23,183 nucleotides of DNA. Origin: Burkholderiaceae bacterium (GTDB taxonomy: Bacteria > Pseudomonadota > Gammaproteobacteria > Burkholderiales > Burkholderiaceae_F). The notes under the pieces are model-generated. The model saw only the letters and a program-made list of their open reading frames with translations. It was not told the DNA's origin and made no database searches. Position 1 is the first letter of the stretch; the number at the start of each line of letters is the position of its first letter. Shown here in pieces: positions 8,601 to 17,243 of the stretch. The stretch is taken from assembly GCA_013813185.1 (NCBI GenBank), contig JACCSD010000222.1:1-23183 (forward strand). The letters run 5' to 3'. The translations under genes were made by a program, and so were the position numbers.

Positions 8601-11600
8601 TGATCGCCGCCGGCGCGGCGGGCGTGATCAAGGCTGTACTGGCGCTCGAAAATGAACAGTTACCGCCGACGGTCAACTTTGCTGCGCCGAATCCGAAGAT
8701 CGACTTCGACGCGAGCCCATTCTTTGTCAACGATCGCCTGCGGCCGTGGCCGCGCGGCACCCAACCACGGCGAGCCGGAGTCAGCTCGTTCGGCGTCGGT
8801 GGCACCAACGCGCATGCGGTGCTCGAAGAAGCTCCGCTGCGCGAAGCATCGCCGCTCGCGGTCGGGCCGCACGTGCTGCGGCTGTCAGCGCGAACGCCGG
8901 CCGCGCTCGACCAGGCGGCGACTCGTCTTGCGGATCACTTTGCAGCGCACCCGCAGACGAATGTTGCCGACGCGGCCTACACGTTGCGCGTCGGTCGAGC
9001 GGTGTTCCCACAACGAGTGGCCATCGTTGCCGATAGCGCCGCTGCGGCGATCGAAGCCTTGCGCAGCCGCGATCATCGGCTGCGTGCAGCGCGCGCGCGG
9101 GCCGCACACACGCCTGAAGTCGTGTTCGTCTTCCCGGGCCAGGGAGCGCAGTACGCGGGCATGGGATCGGCGCTGTACAACGATGTGCCCGCGTTTCGCG
9201 CTGCGTTCGACGAATGTCTGGCCGTGCTCGAGGGCACGCTCGGAAGCGATCTGAAAGCGGCGATGCTCGGAGGCGATGCCGATGCGCTGCGCGCCACCTC
9301 GGTGACGCAACCGGCAGTGTTCTGCGTCGAGTACGCACTGGCCCGCTTCTGGATCGAGCGCGGCCTGCGCCCGTCGGCGCTGATCGGCCACAGCGTCGGC
9401 GAATTTGTCGCGGCGGCGCTCGCCGGTGTCTTTTCGGTGTCGGACGCAGTGCGCCTTGTTGCATGCCGCGGCCGACTGATGCAGGCGCTGCCTGCAGGCT
9501 CGATGCTGTCGGTACGACTGCCCGCCGACAGGGTGGCAGCAACCTTGCCGCAAAGCCTTTCGCTGGCCGCCGACAACAGCCCGAATTCGTGCGTCGTCGC
9601 CGGTCCGGGCGATGCGATCGAGGCGTATCGCGCGACGCTCGATAGCAGCGGCATTGCCGCGACCGTGCTGCAAACGTCACACGCTTTTCACTCGGCGATG
9701 ATGGATGCGGCGATCGCGCCGTTCGAGTCTGCGGTCAGTGCAGTCCGGCTCAATGCGCCGCAGATTCCGATCGTGTCGACGTTGACCGGCGCCTGGATGA
9801 CAGAGACTGACGCGTGCGATCCGAATTACTGGGCGCGTCATCTGCGCAAGACGGTGCGATTCTCACCAGCGGTGCGCGTTGCCGGTACAACGAACGACGA
9901 GGGTGAGTGCGTGTTCCTCGAGATCGGCCCGCGCGCGATACTGAGCTCGCTGATACGGCAGCATGCTGCGCCCGGCGGCAAAGCGCCGATCGCAATCGCC
10001 AGTCTGGCAGCAACCCCGCACGACGAGTTGAGCACACTGGCGCTGGCGATCGGACATTTGTGGACGCTCGGCATCGACGTACCATGGTCGGACGCCGCCG
10101 GCGCTCGCCGCCGCATCGTGCTGCCAACCTATCCGTTCGAACGGCAGAGATGCTGGGTCGACGCCGGTCCGATCGGCGCCGCCGCAACGATTGCTGCGCC
10201 GGTGGCGCCTTCAACACCGCGGGCTGAGCCTGCCGGCGCATCCGAGCGCGAGCCCGCCGCCGCGCCCGCAGATCGCAAACCTGCGCTGATTGTTAACTTG
10301 AAGAGCGTGCTCGAGGAGATCTCGGGTGTCGATTTTGCCGCAGCAGACCCGGACACAACCTTCGTCGAACTCGGGCTGGATTCGCTGACGTTGACGCAGG
10401 CGGCACTGCAGCTGAAAAAGCATTTCAGGATCGACATCACGTTCCGGCAGTTGATGGAAAAACACCGGACGCTCGATGCACTGTCAACCTACCTCGACGG
10501 TGAGCTGCCGGCAGAGCCGGAGGCATCGCCGCTGAACATGCGGAGTGCCGCCGCCTCGTCGAGCGTCTCGGCAGCCCCAGTGCTCGAGCAGTTGCGGCAC
10601 CAAATGCGGTTGATGTCGCAACAGCTGGACGCACTGGCGGGCGCTACGCCAACATCGGGCGCTGCTCCCGCAATGGCCGCCGCACCCGACACGCCCAGCG
10701 CGCGCGACACCAGCGCGATGATCCGGTACGAGGCCAGAACGGCTTTCGGCGCGATCGCGCGCATCCACACTGCACACAGCGGCGAGTTAACGGAGCGCCA
10801 GCGATCGCGGCTTGACGTGTTCATGCGTCGCTACATTGCCCGCACCAGAAAATCGCGCGAGTACACGATTGCGCATCGGCCGCACCTGGCGGACCCGCGC
10901 GTCGTCAACGGATTCCGGCCTCTGTTGAAGGAGATCGTCTACCAGATCGTGGTCGAGCGCTCGCACGGTTCGCATCTGTCCGACATCGACGGCAACGAGT
11001 ATGTCGACGTGTTGAGCGGTTTCGGCATGAACATGTTCGGCTGGCAGCCGCCGTTCGTGATCAAGGCGATTCGCGATCAGATCGACAGCGGGTACGACAT
11101 CGGGCCGCAGCACCCGCTGGCCGGTGAAGTCGCCAGGATGATCTGCGAATTGACCGGCTTTGATCGCGCCGGATTGTGCAACACCGGCTCCGAAGCGGTG
11201 ATGGGTGCGGTGCGCATCGCGCGCACGGTGACCGGCCGCTCGAAGATCGCACTGTTCACGAACTCGTATCACGGCATTTTCGACGAAGTGATCGTGCGCG
11301 CGACGAAAAATCTGAAGGCGTATCCGGCGGCGCCGGGAATCATGCCGAACACCGCTGAAAATGTGCTGGTGCTCGACTACGGCACCGAGCATGCACTGCA
11401 AATCATCAAGTCGCACGTCGATGAACTGGCCGCGGTGCTGGTCGAACCGGTGCAGAGCCGGCGGCCCGATTTTCAGCCACGCGAGTTTCTGCGCGATCTG
11501 CGCGAAGTCACGCAGCAGTCGGGCAGCGTGCTGATCTTCGACGAAGTCGTCACCGGATTTCGTTGCCATCCCGGCGGCATACAGGCACTGTGGGGAATTC

Positions 11601-12271
11601 GCGCCGACGTTGCAACCTACGGCAAAGTTCTCGGCGGCGGCTTCCCGATCGGAGTCATCGCCGGCAAGCGCGAGTACATGGATGCGCTGGACGGCGGCGC
11701 CTGGCAGTTCGGTGATGACTCGGTGCCGACCGTCGGCGTGACCTACTTCGCCGGCACGTTCGTGCGCCACCCGCTCGCTCTGGCGGCTGCCAGGGCATCG
11801 CTCGATCATCTGCGGCGCGAAGGGCCCGAACTGCAGGCGGGACTGACATTGCGCACGGCGGCGATGGCCGACGAGCTGAATGCGTTTTGCCGCGAAGCCG
11901 GAGCACCGATCGTGATCAGGCATTTCTCGTCGATCTGGAAGATCGCGTTCAGCGAAGATCATCCGCTGCAGGATCTGCTGTTCGCGATGATGCGCAGCCG
12001 CGGCGTGCATATCCTCGACAACTTCCCGTGCTTCCTCACGACCGCACATACCGAAAACGACATCGCGACGATCAAAATGGCGTTCAAGGAATCGGTCGCC
12101 GAGCTGCAGGAAGCAGACTTCATTGCGCGCCGTACCGGTGCCAACACCGGAGTGCGCGACGCAGCGCGGCCGCCGGTTCCCGGCGCTCGGCTCGGACGCG
12201 ACGCCGATGGCACCCCGGCCTGGTTTGTGCCGCATCCGCACGCTCGCGGCAAGTACGTGAAAGTCAAGTGA
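5648..12271 (+). CDS. Hybrid NRPS-PKS with embedded aminotransferase (A-PCP-KS-AT-ACP-AMT)
   Basis: With the GTG at 5648 as start the protein has 2207 residues; the frame is open further upstream only through overlap with tyrB. TTG at 5663, preceded by GGAG, is an alternative start. The A domain (about 30-525) has TSGSSGQPKG (185-194), NGYGPTE (320-326) and NGK (519-521). Its binding-pocket residues read D-A-L-W-V-G-G-T-F-K, closest to the valine-type code. PCP serine is S578. KS (about 637-1060) has the triad C807, H943, H983. AT (about 1155-1480) has GHSVGE (S1249) and HAFH (1345-1348), typical of malonyl-CoA, then the post-AT LPTYPFERQRCW. ACP serine is S1579 (LGLDSL). The final domain is a class III PLP aminotransferase (about 1780-2160, lysine K1993), as in MycA/ItuA and McyE. 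There is no KR, so the beta-keto group is available for transamination. No starter C domain precedes A. Confidence 0.93.
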   Translation: MSESALPHPASLPNTLSDAGIAAASVGACGWDYTGPLSVTACFAEQVALHRSRPAVVCDEGTLTYEALDAVSDRLAAQLTASGVEPGAIVAIVMDRSSHAIVSMLGILKSGAAYMPVEPSFPAERIGFMVRDAGCEVAVVGPSTRAQLPAGVTRVNAAQAMLRTDAVLPPTADIAAETLAYLMYTSGSSGQPKGVEIMHRSIVRLVKNANFMRLDAGVTMLHAAPLGFDASTLEIWGPLLNGGRCVVHAEPVPSGAGIVRAIRERRVTSAWLTAALFNAIVDDDARHLHGLEQLVTGGEALSVSHVRRALDALPRTQLINGYGPTECTTFSATYAIPRELDPMARSVPIGFPINATTLSVVDTQGEPVPRGVIGELYIGGLGVARGYRGRPELTAERFVASQTQSTAGRVYRTGDLARFLPDGALEFVGRVDDQIKMRGYRIEPGEIEATLAAHPDVRACAVIARESAERGLQLVAYIVAAPGASIDIPALKQFTAQRLPDFMVPPIFISLPALPITQNGKLDRRALPAPPAQRPELAVPYQAAENEVEAQVAAVFASVLGIDRAGRLDNFFELGGNSLLVLRALARLRDSGHATLTVADFFSDPMPAGLARSVTGGEPAIDARRLTRIDRRAGNTSIAIIGMAGRFPGAPNIESLWRLLSEGRDAIRQFSEAELDSSIAEQLRRDPNYVSARGVIDDVEWFDPAFFGINPTEAELMDPQQRIFLELAWECLERAGYRPGPEAGPIGVFAGMYNATYFQRHVAQHPHLIERVGEFQVMLANEKDYIATRTAHRLNLTGPAVSVHTACSTSLVAIAQAVDSLRDGRCAMALAGGVSITCPPASGYLYQDGAMLSPDGHTRTFDANASGTVFSDGAGIVLLKRLEDAVADGDTIHAVVRGVAINNDGGDKASFTAPSVDGQAAVIACAHDDAAVDARSIGYVEAHGTATPLGDPVEVEALTRAFRRHTKDASFCAIGSIKSNLGHTVIAAGAAGVIKAVLALENEQLPPTVNFAAPNPKIDFDASPFFVNDRLRPWPRGTQPRRAGVSSFGVGGTNAHAVLEEAPLREASPLAVGPHVLRLSARTPAALDQAATRLADHFAAHPQTNVADAAYTLRVGRAVFPQRVAIVADSAAAAIEALRSRDHRLRAARARAAHTPEVVFVFPGQGAQYAGMGSALYNDVPAFRAAFDECLAVLEGTLGSDLKAAMLGGDADALRATSVTQPAVFCVEYALARFWIERGLRPSALIGHSVGEFVAAALAGVFSVSDAVRLVACRGRLMQALPAGSMLSVRLPADRVAATLPQSLSLAADNSPNSCVVAGPGDAIEAYRATLDSSGIAATVLQTSHAFHSAMMDAAIAPFESAVSAVRLNAPQIPIVSTLTGAWMTETDACDPNYWARHLRKTVRFSPAVRVAGTTNDEGECVFLEIGPRAILSSLIRQHAAPGGKAPIAIASLAATPHDELSTLALAIGHLWTLGIDVPWSDAAGARRRIVLPTYPFERQRCWVDAGPIGAAATIAAPVAPSTPRAEPAGASEREPAAAPADRKPALIVNLKSVLEEISGVDFAAADPDTTFVELGLDSLTLTQAALQLKKHFRIDITFRQLMEKHRTLDALSTYLDGELPAEPEASPLNMRSAAASSSVSAAPVLEQLRHQMRLMSQQLDALAGATPTSGAAPAMAAAPDTPSARDTSAMIRYEARTAFGAIARIHTAHSGELTERQRSRLDVFMRRYIARTRKSREYTIAHRPHLADPRVVNGFRPLLKEIVYQIVVERSHGSHLSDIDGNEYVDVLSGFGMNMFGWQPPFVIKAIRDQIDSGYDIGPQHPLAGEVARMICELTGFDRAGLCNTGSEAVMGAVRIARTVTGRSKIALFTNSYHGIFDEVIVRATKNLKAYPAAPGIMPNTAENVLVLDYGTEHALQIIKSHVDELAAVLVEPVQSRRPDFQPREFLRDLREVTQQSGSVLIFDEVVTGFRCHPGGIQALWGIRADVATYGKVLGGGFPIGVIAGKREYMDALDGGAWQFGDDSVPTVGVTYFAGTFVRHPLALAAARASLDHLRREGPELQAGLTLRTAAMADELNAFCREAGAPIVIRHFSSIWKIAFSEDHPLQDLLFAMMRSRGVHILDNFPCFLTTAHTENDIATIKMAFKESVAELQEADFIARRTGANTGVRDAARPPVPGARLGRDADGTPAWFVPHPHARGKYVKVK

Positions 12272-12275
12272 GAGC

Positions 12276-15200
12276 ATGAACGACGCACCCGCGGCATCCA
12301 ATCTTGCGAACAGCGATTTCGACCCGTTCGCCGGGCCTGCGCTGGCGCGCGTGGTGCCGACCACCGAAGCCCAGCGCGAAGTCTGGCTGGCCGATCAGCT
12401 CGGGCGCGAAGCATCGCTCGCCTACAACGAATCGATTTCGCTACGTCTGCGCGGCAGCCTCGATCTCGAGGCGCTCGAACTCGCGCTGCGCGACCTTGGC
12501 GCACGCCACGAATCGCTGCGCGCGACCTTCAGCCGCGACGGGCTGGAATTGCTGATAGCCGAGCGCTGCGAGCTGCGACTCGAACGCATCGACCTGACTT
12601 CGCTCGAAGTGCGAGCGCAAGCCGATGCTGCCGCGAGCGCGCTTGCGGCCGCGGTCGAGACGCCGTTCGATCTCATCACAGGGCCGCTGTTGCGCGCCAT
12701 GCTGCTGAAGTTCGCCGCAATGGATCACCAACTGATCGTGACCGCACATCACATCGTGTGCGATGGCTGGTCATTCGGCGTCATTTGCCGCGACCTGGCG
12801 CGGCTTTACTCAATCCACAGCGGCGGCGCGCATCCGAACCTGGAGCCTGCCGCCGCGTACAGCGATTACGCGCTGGCGCAGACCGAGCACAACGCTTCGC
12901 CCGAAGCCGCGGCAGCCGAGCGCTACTGGCTGGCGCGCTTCGACGGCAGCGTTCCGGTGCTCGACCTTCCGCCCGATCGCCCGCGCCCTGCGCGGCGCAC
13001 GTTTAATTCGCTGCGCGAGGATGTCGTGTTCGACGCCGAACTCGTTGCAGACGTAAAGCGAATCGCCGGCAAGCACGGCGCCAGCCTGTTCGGCGTGTTG
13101 CTGGCAGGTTTCGGAGCGCTGCTCGCGCGCCTGACGGGTGAAACTGATGTGGTGATCGGCGTTCCATCGGCAGGTCAATCGGCCAGCGACATGCCACAAC
13201 TGGTCGGCCATTGCGTCAACCTGCTGCCGGTGCGCTTGTCGCTCGCTTCAGCAGCGCCGGCCGCGCAGGCGCTCACTGCGTCTCAGTCCGCGTTGTTCGA
13301 CGCGTTCGAACACCAGCGCTACACATTCGGCACGCTGCTGAAGAAGCTGCAACTCGAACGCGACCCTGCACGGTTGCCGTTGGTCAGCGTCATGTTCAAC
13401 CTTGACCAGACGCTCGACGGTGGTGCTCTCAGTTTTGCAGACGTTGCGGTCGAGGTGAGTTCGAATCCGCGCCACTTCGAGAATTTCGAGCTGTTCATGA
13501 ATGCCGTACCGGTCGCCGGGGGCTTGCGGCTCGAATGTCAGTACAACACCGGCTTATACGACGCGGCCACCGTCCGCAGTTGGCTTGGCGCATACCGGAT
13601 GCTGCTGCGCGATCTGGTGGCACGGCCGGAGGCGTCGCTTGAATCGCTAAATATCACCGGCCCGGCCGATCGAGCGCTGCTGGCGAGTTGGAATCGAACT
13701 GCTGCCGGGCGCGACCGGCACGCCAACGTCGCATCACTGCTGCGCGACTTCGCTCCACGCAACGCGAACGATGTCGCGGTGATCTGCGGCGGGCAAAGGT
13801 TGCGCTATGGCGAACTCGACGCGCGATCGAATCGTCTGGCCCGGTACCTGCGCGCGCGAGGCGCGCGGCGCGGTGCGCTGATCGGACTGCACGTCGAGCG
13901 CGGGTTCGACATGTTGGTGGCACAACTTGCAGCGCTGAAAAGCGGGTCCGCGTACGTGCCGCTCGATCCCACCTATCCGGCCGAGCGACTCCGCTACATG
14001 GCGCACGACGCGCAGCTATCGGTGCTGATCACGCAATCCGTCCTCGGCGAATCGCTTGAGCTGCCGGCTGCCGCCATGGTGCGACTCGATGCCGAGCGTG
14101 CGCCGATAGCCGCCGAATCGGATGCAGATTTGCCTCAGACGCCCGCCGACGCCCGTCCCGATGATCCGGCGTACGTGATCTACACGTCCGGCTCGACGGG
14201 CAAGCCGAAAGGCGTCGTCGTGCCGCATCGATCGGTCTCCAATTTTCTTGTCAGCATGGCGGCTCGACCCGGCATGACCGCGCACGACTGTCTGCTTGCG
14301 GTCACCACGCTCAGCTTTGATATCGCGGTACTGGAGTTGTTGCTGCCGCAGATGCTCGGCGCCCGGATTGTCCTCGCCTCGCACAGCGAAGCAACGGACG
14401 GAGTGGCGCTGGCGAAACTGATTGGCGAGCACGACGTGAGCATGATGCAGGCCACCCCCGCGACGTGGCGTCTGCTGATCGACGCGGGCTGGCAAGGCAA
14501 GCCAGACTTCAAGGCGCTGGTGGGAGGCGAAGCGTTATCGATCGGCCTGGTTTCGCAACTGCTGCAGCGTGCCGGTCAAGTTTGGAACATGTACGGCCCG
14601 ACCGAAACGACCGTGTGGTCGACGTGTTGGCGTGTCGAATATCCGGACCGTGGAATATCGATCGGAACGCCGATCGCGAACACCTCCGTCTGGGTCCTCG
14701 ACGAAATGCGCCAGTTGTGTCCGATCGGCTTTCCCGGCGAAATTTGCATTGGCGGCGATGGCGTGACTTCCGGCTATCTGAACCGTGCGGACCTCACCGC
14801 CGAGCGCTTCATCGACGATCAGTTCGCCCAGGCGTCGGGAGCACGCCTGTACCGGACCGGCGACCGCGGCCGCTGGCGCCACGACGGACAGCTGGAGCAT
14901 CGGGGGCGCCTGGATTCTCAGGTCAAGGTGCGCGGATATCGGATCGAGCCGGGCGAGATCGAAGCCAGCATCGCCAGTCATCCGGCAGTGCGCGAATGCG
15001 TCGTGATCGCGCGCGAGGACGTGGCGAGCGATGTGCGCATCGTCGCCTATTTCGTGCCTCGATCTCCCGCTCCGGACGTTGACGCGATGACTGCAGAGCT
15101 GCGCGATCATCTGCGCGCTTCGTTGCCCGAGCACATGATCCCGCAGCACTTTATCGCGCTGTCCGAAATTCCACGTCTGCCGAACGGCAAGATCAATCGG

Positions 15201-17237
15201 CACGGCCTGCCCTCGCCCACTCGCGCGCAGCCGCGTAGCGCACGCGACGCTTTGTCCGCCGAGCTGCCGATCACGCTGACCGAGCGCCTGGTGGCGCAGA
15301 CGATGGAGCAGCTGCTCAGCCTGCCCGGCCTCGGCCGTTCGGACAACTTTTTCGCTGTCGGAGGCCATTCACTGCTGGCTGCGCAGCTCGCCTTTCGCCT
15401 GAGCCGTGCACGCAACCACCATGTTCCACTGCGCGCGATATTCGAGGCCCCAACCGTGATGGCATTGGCAGCATGGCTGGATCGGCATGCCGAGCCGGCC
15501 GAGAGCGCTCCGACGCGCATCCCGCGCAGATCGCAGCAGGACTGGGCGCCGCTGTCGGTGATGCAGCAGCGGCTGTGGTTCCTCGAGCAGCTCGATCCCG
15601 GGCGCTCGGTCTATCACACACCTTCCGGGCACCGCCTCAAAGGGACGCTCGACGAGGCGGCGTTCGAGCACGCGTTGAACGAGGTGATCCGGCGGCAGTC
15701 GAGCCTGCGTACGATGATCGCGAGCACCGGCGATGAGCCGGTGCAAATCGTGCTGCCCGGCGTGCAGCTGCGCGTGTTTCCGGCAGAAGATCTTTCTGCG
15801 CTTGCCGTTGCCGCCCGGGAAGCGCGCGTTGCCGCCCGCCTGACCGAACTGTCCGAACAGGTTTTCTCGCTCACCGAGGGCCCGCTGGTGCGCGCACATA
15901 TGTTTCGGCTGGGTGCGGATGAGCATGTCTTTTTCTTCATGGTTCATCACATCGTCTGGGACGGATGGTCGTTCGATCTTTTCCAGCGCGAGATGGCGGC
16001 GCTGTACGCAGCGCGTCGCGCCGGCGCGGCAGCGGCGCTTCCGGCGCTGCCGGTGACCTACGGAGACTTTGCAGCGTGGCAGGTCGACTGGCTGCAAGGA
16101 CCCGAGATCGGGGCACAGACCGCGCACTGGCTACGTATCCTGTCGAGCCCGCCCGAACCGCTGGGCCTGCCGGCCGACCGTCCGCGCCCGCAGCGACAAA
16201 GCGGCCGCGGCGGCAATCTCTGGCTCGAGATCGACGCGACCACGTGTGCCCGCCTGCGACAACTTGCGCAGTCGATTCAATCGACGCTTAACACAGTGCT
16301 GCTGGCCGCCTACTACACGCTGTTGTACCGGCTGACCGGGCAGCGCGATCTGGTGGTCGGCGTGCCGGTGCGCGGTCGCAACTTTGCTGAAATCGAAGGC
16401 GTGATGGGGTTTTTCGTCAACGCCCTGCCCTTGCGCTTGAAGCTCGATGAGTCGTGGAGCCATCATCGGATGGCGCAGGAAGTGCACAGCGTGGTGGTCG
16501 ACGCGCTGAAGCATCCGGACGTGCCGATCGAACAACTGGTTCGGTCGCTGCATCTGGCGCGCGGCGAGAGCCGTTTTCCGATCTATCAGGCGTTGTTCTC
16601 GTTCCAGGACGCGCGTGAGCGCCCGACGCACTGGGGCAACCTCGAACGCACACACAATTTTGTCGGCCGAACCACGATTGCGGAAGACATTGGAGTGTGG
16701 GTTCTCGAGGATCATGCGGGACTGCACGGCGGACTGCTGTACAACTCCGACATTCTCGACAAAGAGCGGGCGCAATCCTTCCTGGACGGCTTTTACGCGA
16801 CCGTCGCAGAAATGTCGGCGGAACCGGAGCGCGCGATTGGGCAGTCGATCAGCGGAGTTGCCCCCGGCGCCGCAGTGCACGGCGAGCCGTCGCCGCAGGC
16901 AGCGCCGAACAACGGCGCCGTTACCGGCGGATTCATCGAACCTGCTACCCCGACCGAAGAGACGGTACTTGATGTTTGGCGTGAACTTCTTGGCGTGCAC
17001 CGCATCAGCGTCAATGACAATTTCTTCGATCTCGGCGGGCACTCGCTGCTGGCGATGCGCGCGATCGCGGCGCTCGAAAAGGGGCTCGCCAAGCGTGTCA
17101 ATCCGCGCCGCTTCATATTCGAATCGCTGCGTCAGATCGCTCGCGCCTACGACAGCGTCGACGCAAGCGCCGTTTCGCCGCCTTCATTGTTCGCCCGCGT
17201 GCTGGGCTCGGTGCGGCGTTCGTCGAAGCCGCACTGA
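12276..17237 (+). CDS. Non-ribosomal peptide synthetase (C-A-PCP-C-PCP)
   Basis: This 1653-residue NRPS starts 4 bases after the NRPS-PKS stop, so the two are surely co-translated. C1 (about 25-460) has an intact HHIVCDG (158-164) and should accept the beta-amino acyl chain from the upstream protein. The A domain (about 480-985) has YTSGSTGKPKG (636-646), NMYGPTE (771-777) and NGK (970-972). Pocket residues D682, I683, L686, Q725, L748, G750, M772, V780, W781, K972 spell D-I-L-Q-L-G-M-V-W-K, a close match to the known glycine code. PCP1 serine is S1032 (VGGHSLL). C2 (about 1090-1530) has intact HHIVWDG (1224-1230). After an Ala/Pro/Gly-rich linker of about 40 residues comes PCP2 (S1590, LGGHSLL). 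The last module lacks an A domain, and there is no thioesterase or reductase. Confidence 0.95.
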   Translation: MNDAPAASNLANSDFDPFAGPALARVVPTTEAQREVWLADQLGREASLAYNESISLRLRGSLDLEALELALRDLGARHESLRATFSRDGLELLIAERCELRLERIDLTSLEVRAQADAAASALAAAVETPFDLITGPLLRAMLLKFAAMDHQLIVTAHHIVCDGWSFGVICRDLARLYSIHSGGAHPNLEPAAAYSDYALAQTEHNASPEAAAAERYWLARFDGSVPVLDLPPDRPRPARRTFNSLREDVVFDAELVADVKRIAGKHGASLFGVLLAGFGALLARLTGETDVVIGVPSAGQSASDMPQLVGHCVNLLPVRLSLASAAPAAQALTASQSALFDAFEHQRYTFGTLLKKLQLERDPARLPLVSVMFNLDQTLDGGALSFADVAVEVSSNPRHFENFELFMNAVPVAGGLRLECQYNTGLYDAATVRSWLGAYRMLLRDLVARPEASLESLNITGPADRALLASWNRTAAGRDRHANVASLLRDFAPRNANDVAVICGGQRLRYGELDARSNRLARYLRARGARRGALIGLHVERGFDMLVAQLAALKSGSAYVPLDPTYPAERLRYMAHDAQLSVLITQSVLGESLELPAAAMVRLDAERAPIAAESDADLPQTPADARPDDPAYVIYTSGSTGKPKGVVVPHRSVSNFLVSMAARPGMTAHDCLLAVTTLSFDIAVLELLLPQMLGARIVLASHSEATDGVALAKLIGEHDVSMMQATPATWRLLIDAGWQGKPDFKALVGGEALSIGLVSQLLQRAGQVWNMYGPTETTVWSTCWRVEYPDRGISIGTPIANTSVWVLDEMRQLCPIGFPGEICIGGDGVTSGYLNRADLTAERFIDDQFAQASGARLYRTGDRGRWRHDGQLEHRGRLDSQVKVRGYRIEPGEIEASIASHPAVRECVVIAREDVASDVRIVAYFVPRSPAPDVDAMTAELRDHLRASLPEHMIPQHFIALSEIPRLPNGKINRHGLPSPTRAQPRSARDALSAELPITLTERLVAQTMEQLLSLPGLGRSDNFFAVGGHSLLAAQLAFRLSRARNHHVPLRAIFEAPTVMALAAWLDRHAEPAESAPTRIPRRSQQDWAPLSVMQQRLWFLEQLDPGRSVYHTPSGHRLKGTLDEAAFEHALNEVIRRQSSLRTMIASTGDEPVQIVLPGVQLRVFPAEDLSALAVAAREARVAARLTELSEQVFSLTEGPLVRAHMFRLGADEHVFFFMVHHIVWDGWSFDLFQREMAALYAARRAGAAAALPALPVTYGDFAAWQVDWLQGPEIGAQTAHWLRILSSPPEPLGLPADRPRPQRQSGRGGNLWLEIDATTCARLRQLAQSIQSTLNTVLLAAYYTLLYRLTGQRDLVVGVPVRGRNFAEIEGVMGFFVNALPLRLKLDESWSHHRMAQEVHSVVVDALKHPDVPIEQLVRSLHLARGESRFPIYQALFSFQDARERPTHWGNLERTHNFVGRTTIAEDIGVWVLEDHAGLHGGLLYNSDILDKERAQSFLDGFYATVAEMSAEPERAIGQSISGVAPGAAVHGEPSPQAAPNNGAVTGGFIEPATPTEETVLDVWRELLGVHRISVNDNFFDLGGHSLLAMRAIAALEKGLAKRVNPRRFIFESLRQIARAYDSVDASAVSPPSLFARVLGSVRRSSKPH

Positions 17238-17243
17238 ACGCAG

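Noticed and set aside
10787..12364. 525-codon open frame on the minus strand under the aminotransferase domain
   Set aside because: Same reason: mirror of the high-GC codon pattern, no family motif, no ribosome binding site.
16800..16960. Frameshift or decayed adenylation domain between C2 and PCP2
   Set aside because: The region is far too short to hold an A domain, and no A-domain motif is seen in other frames; the absence is real in this sequence.
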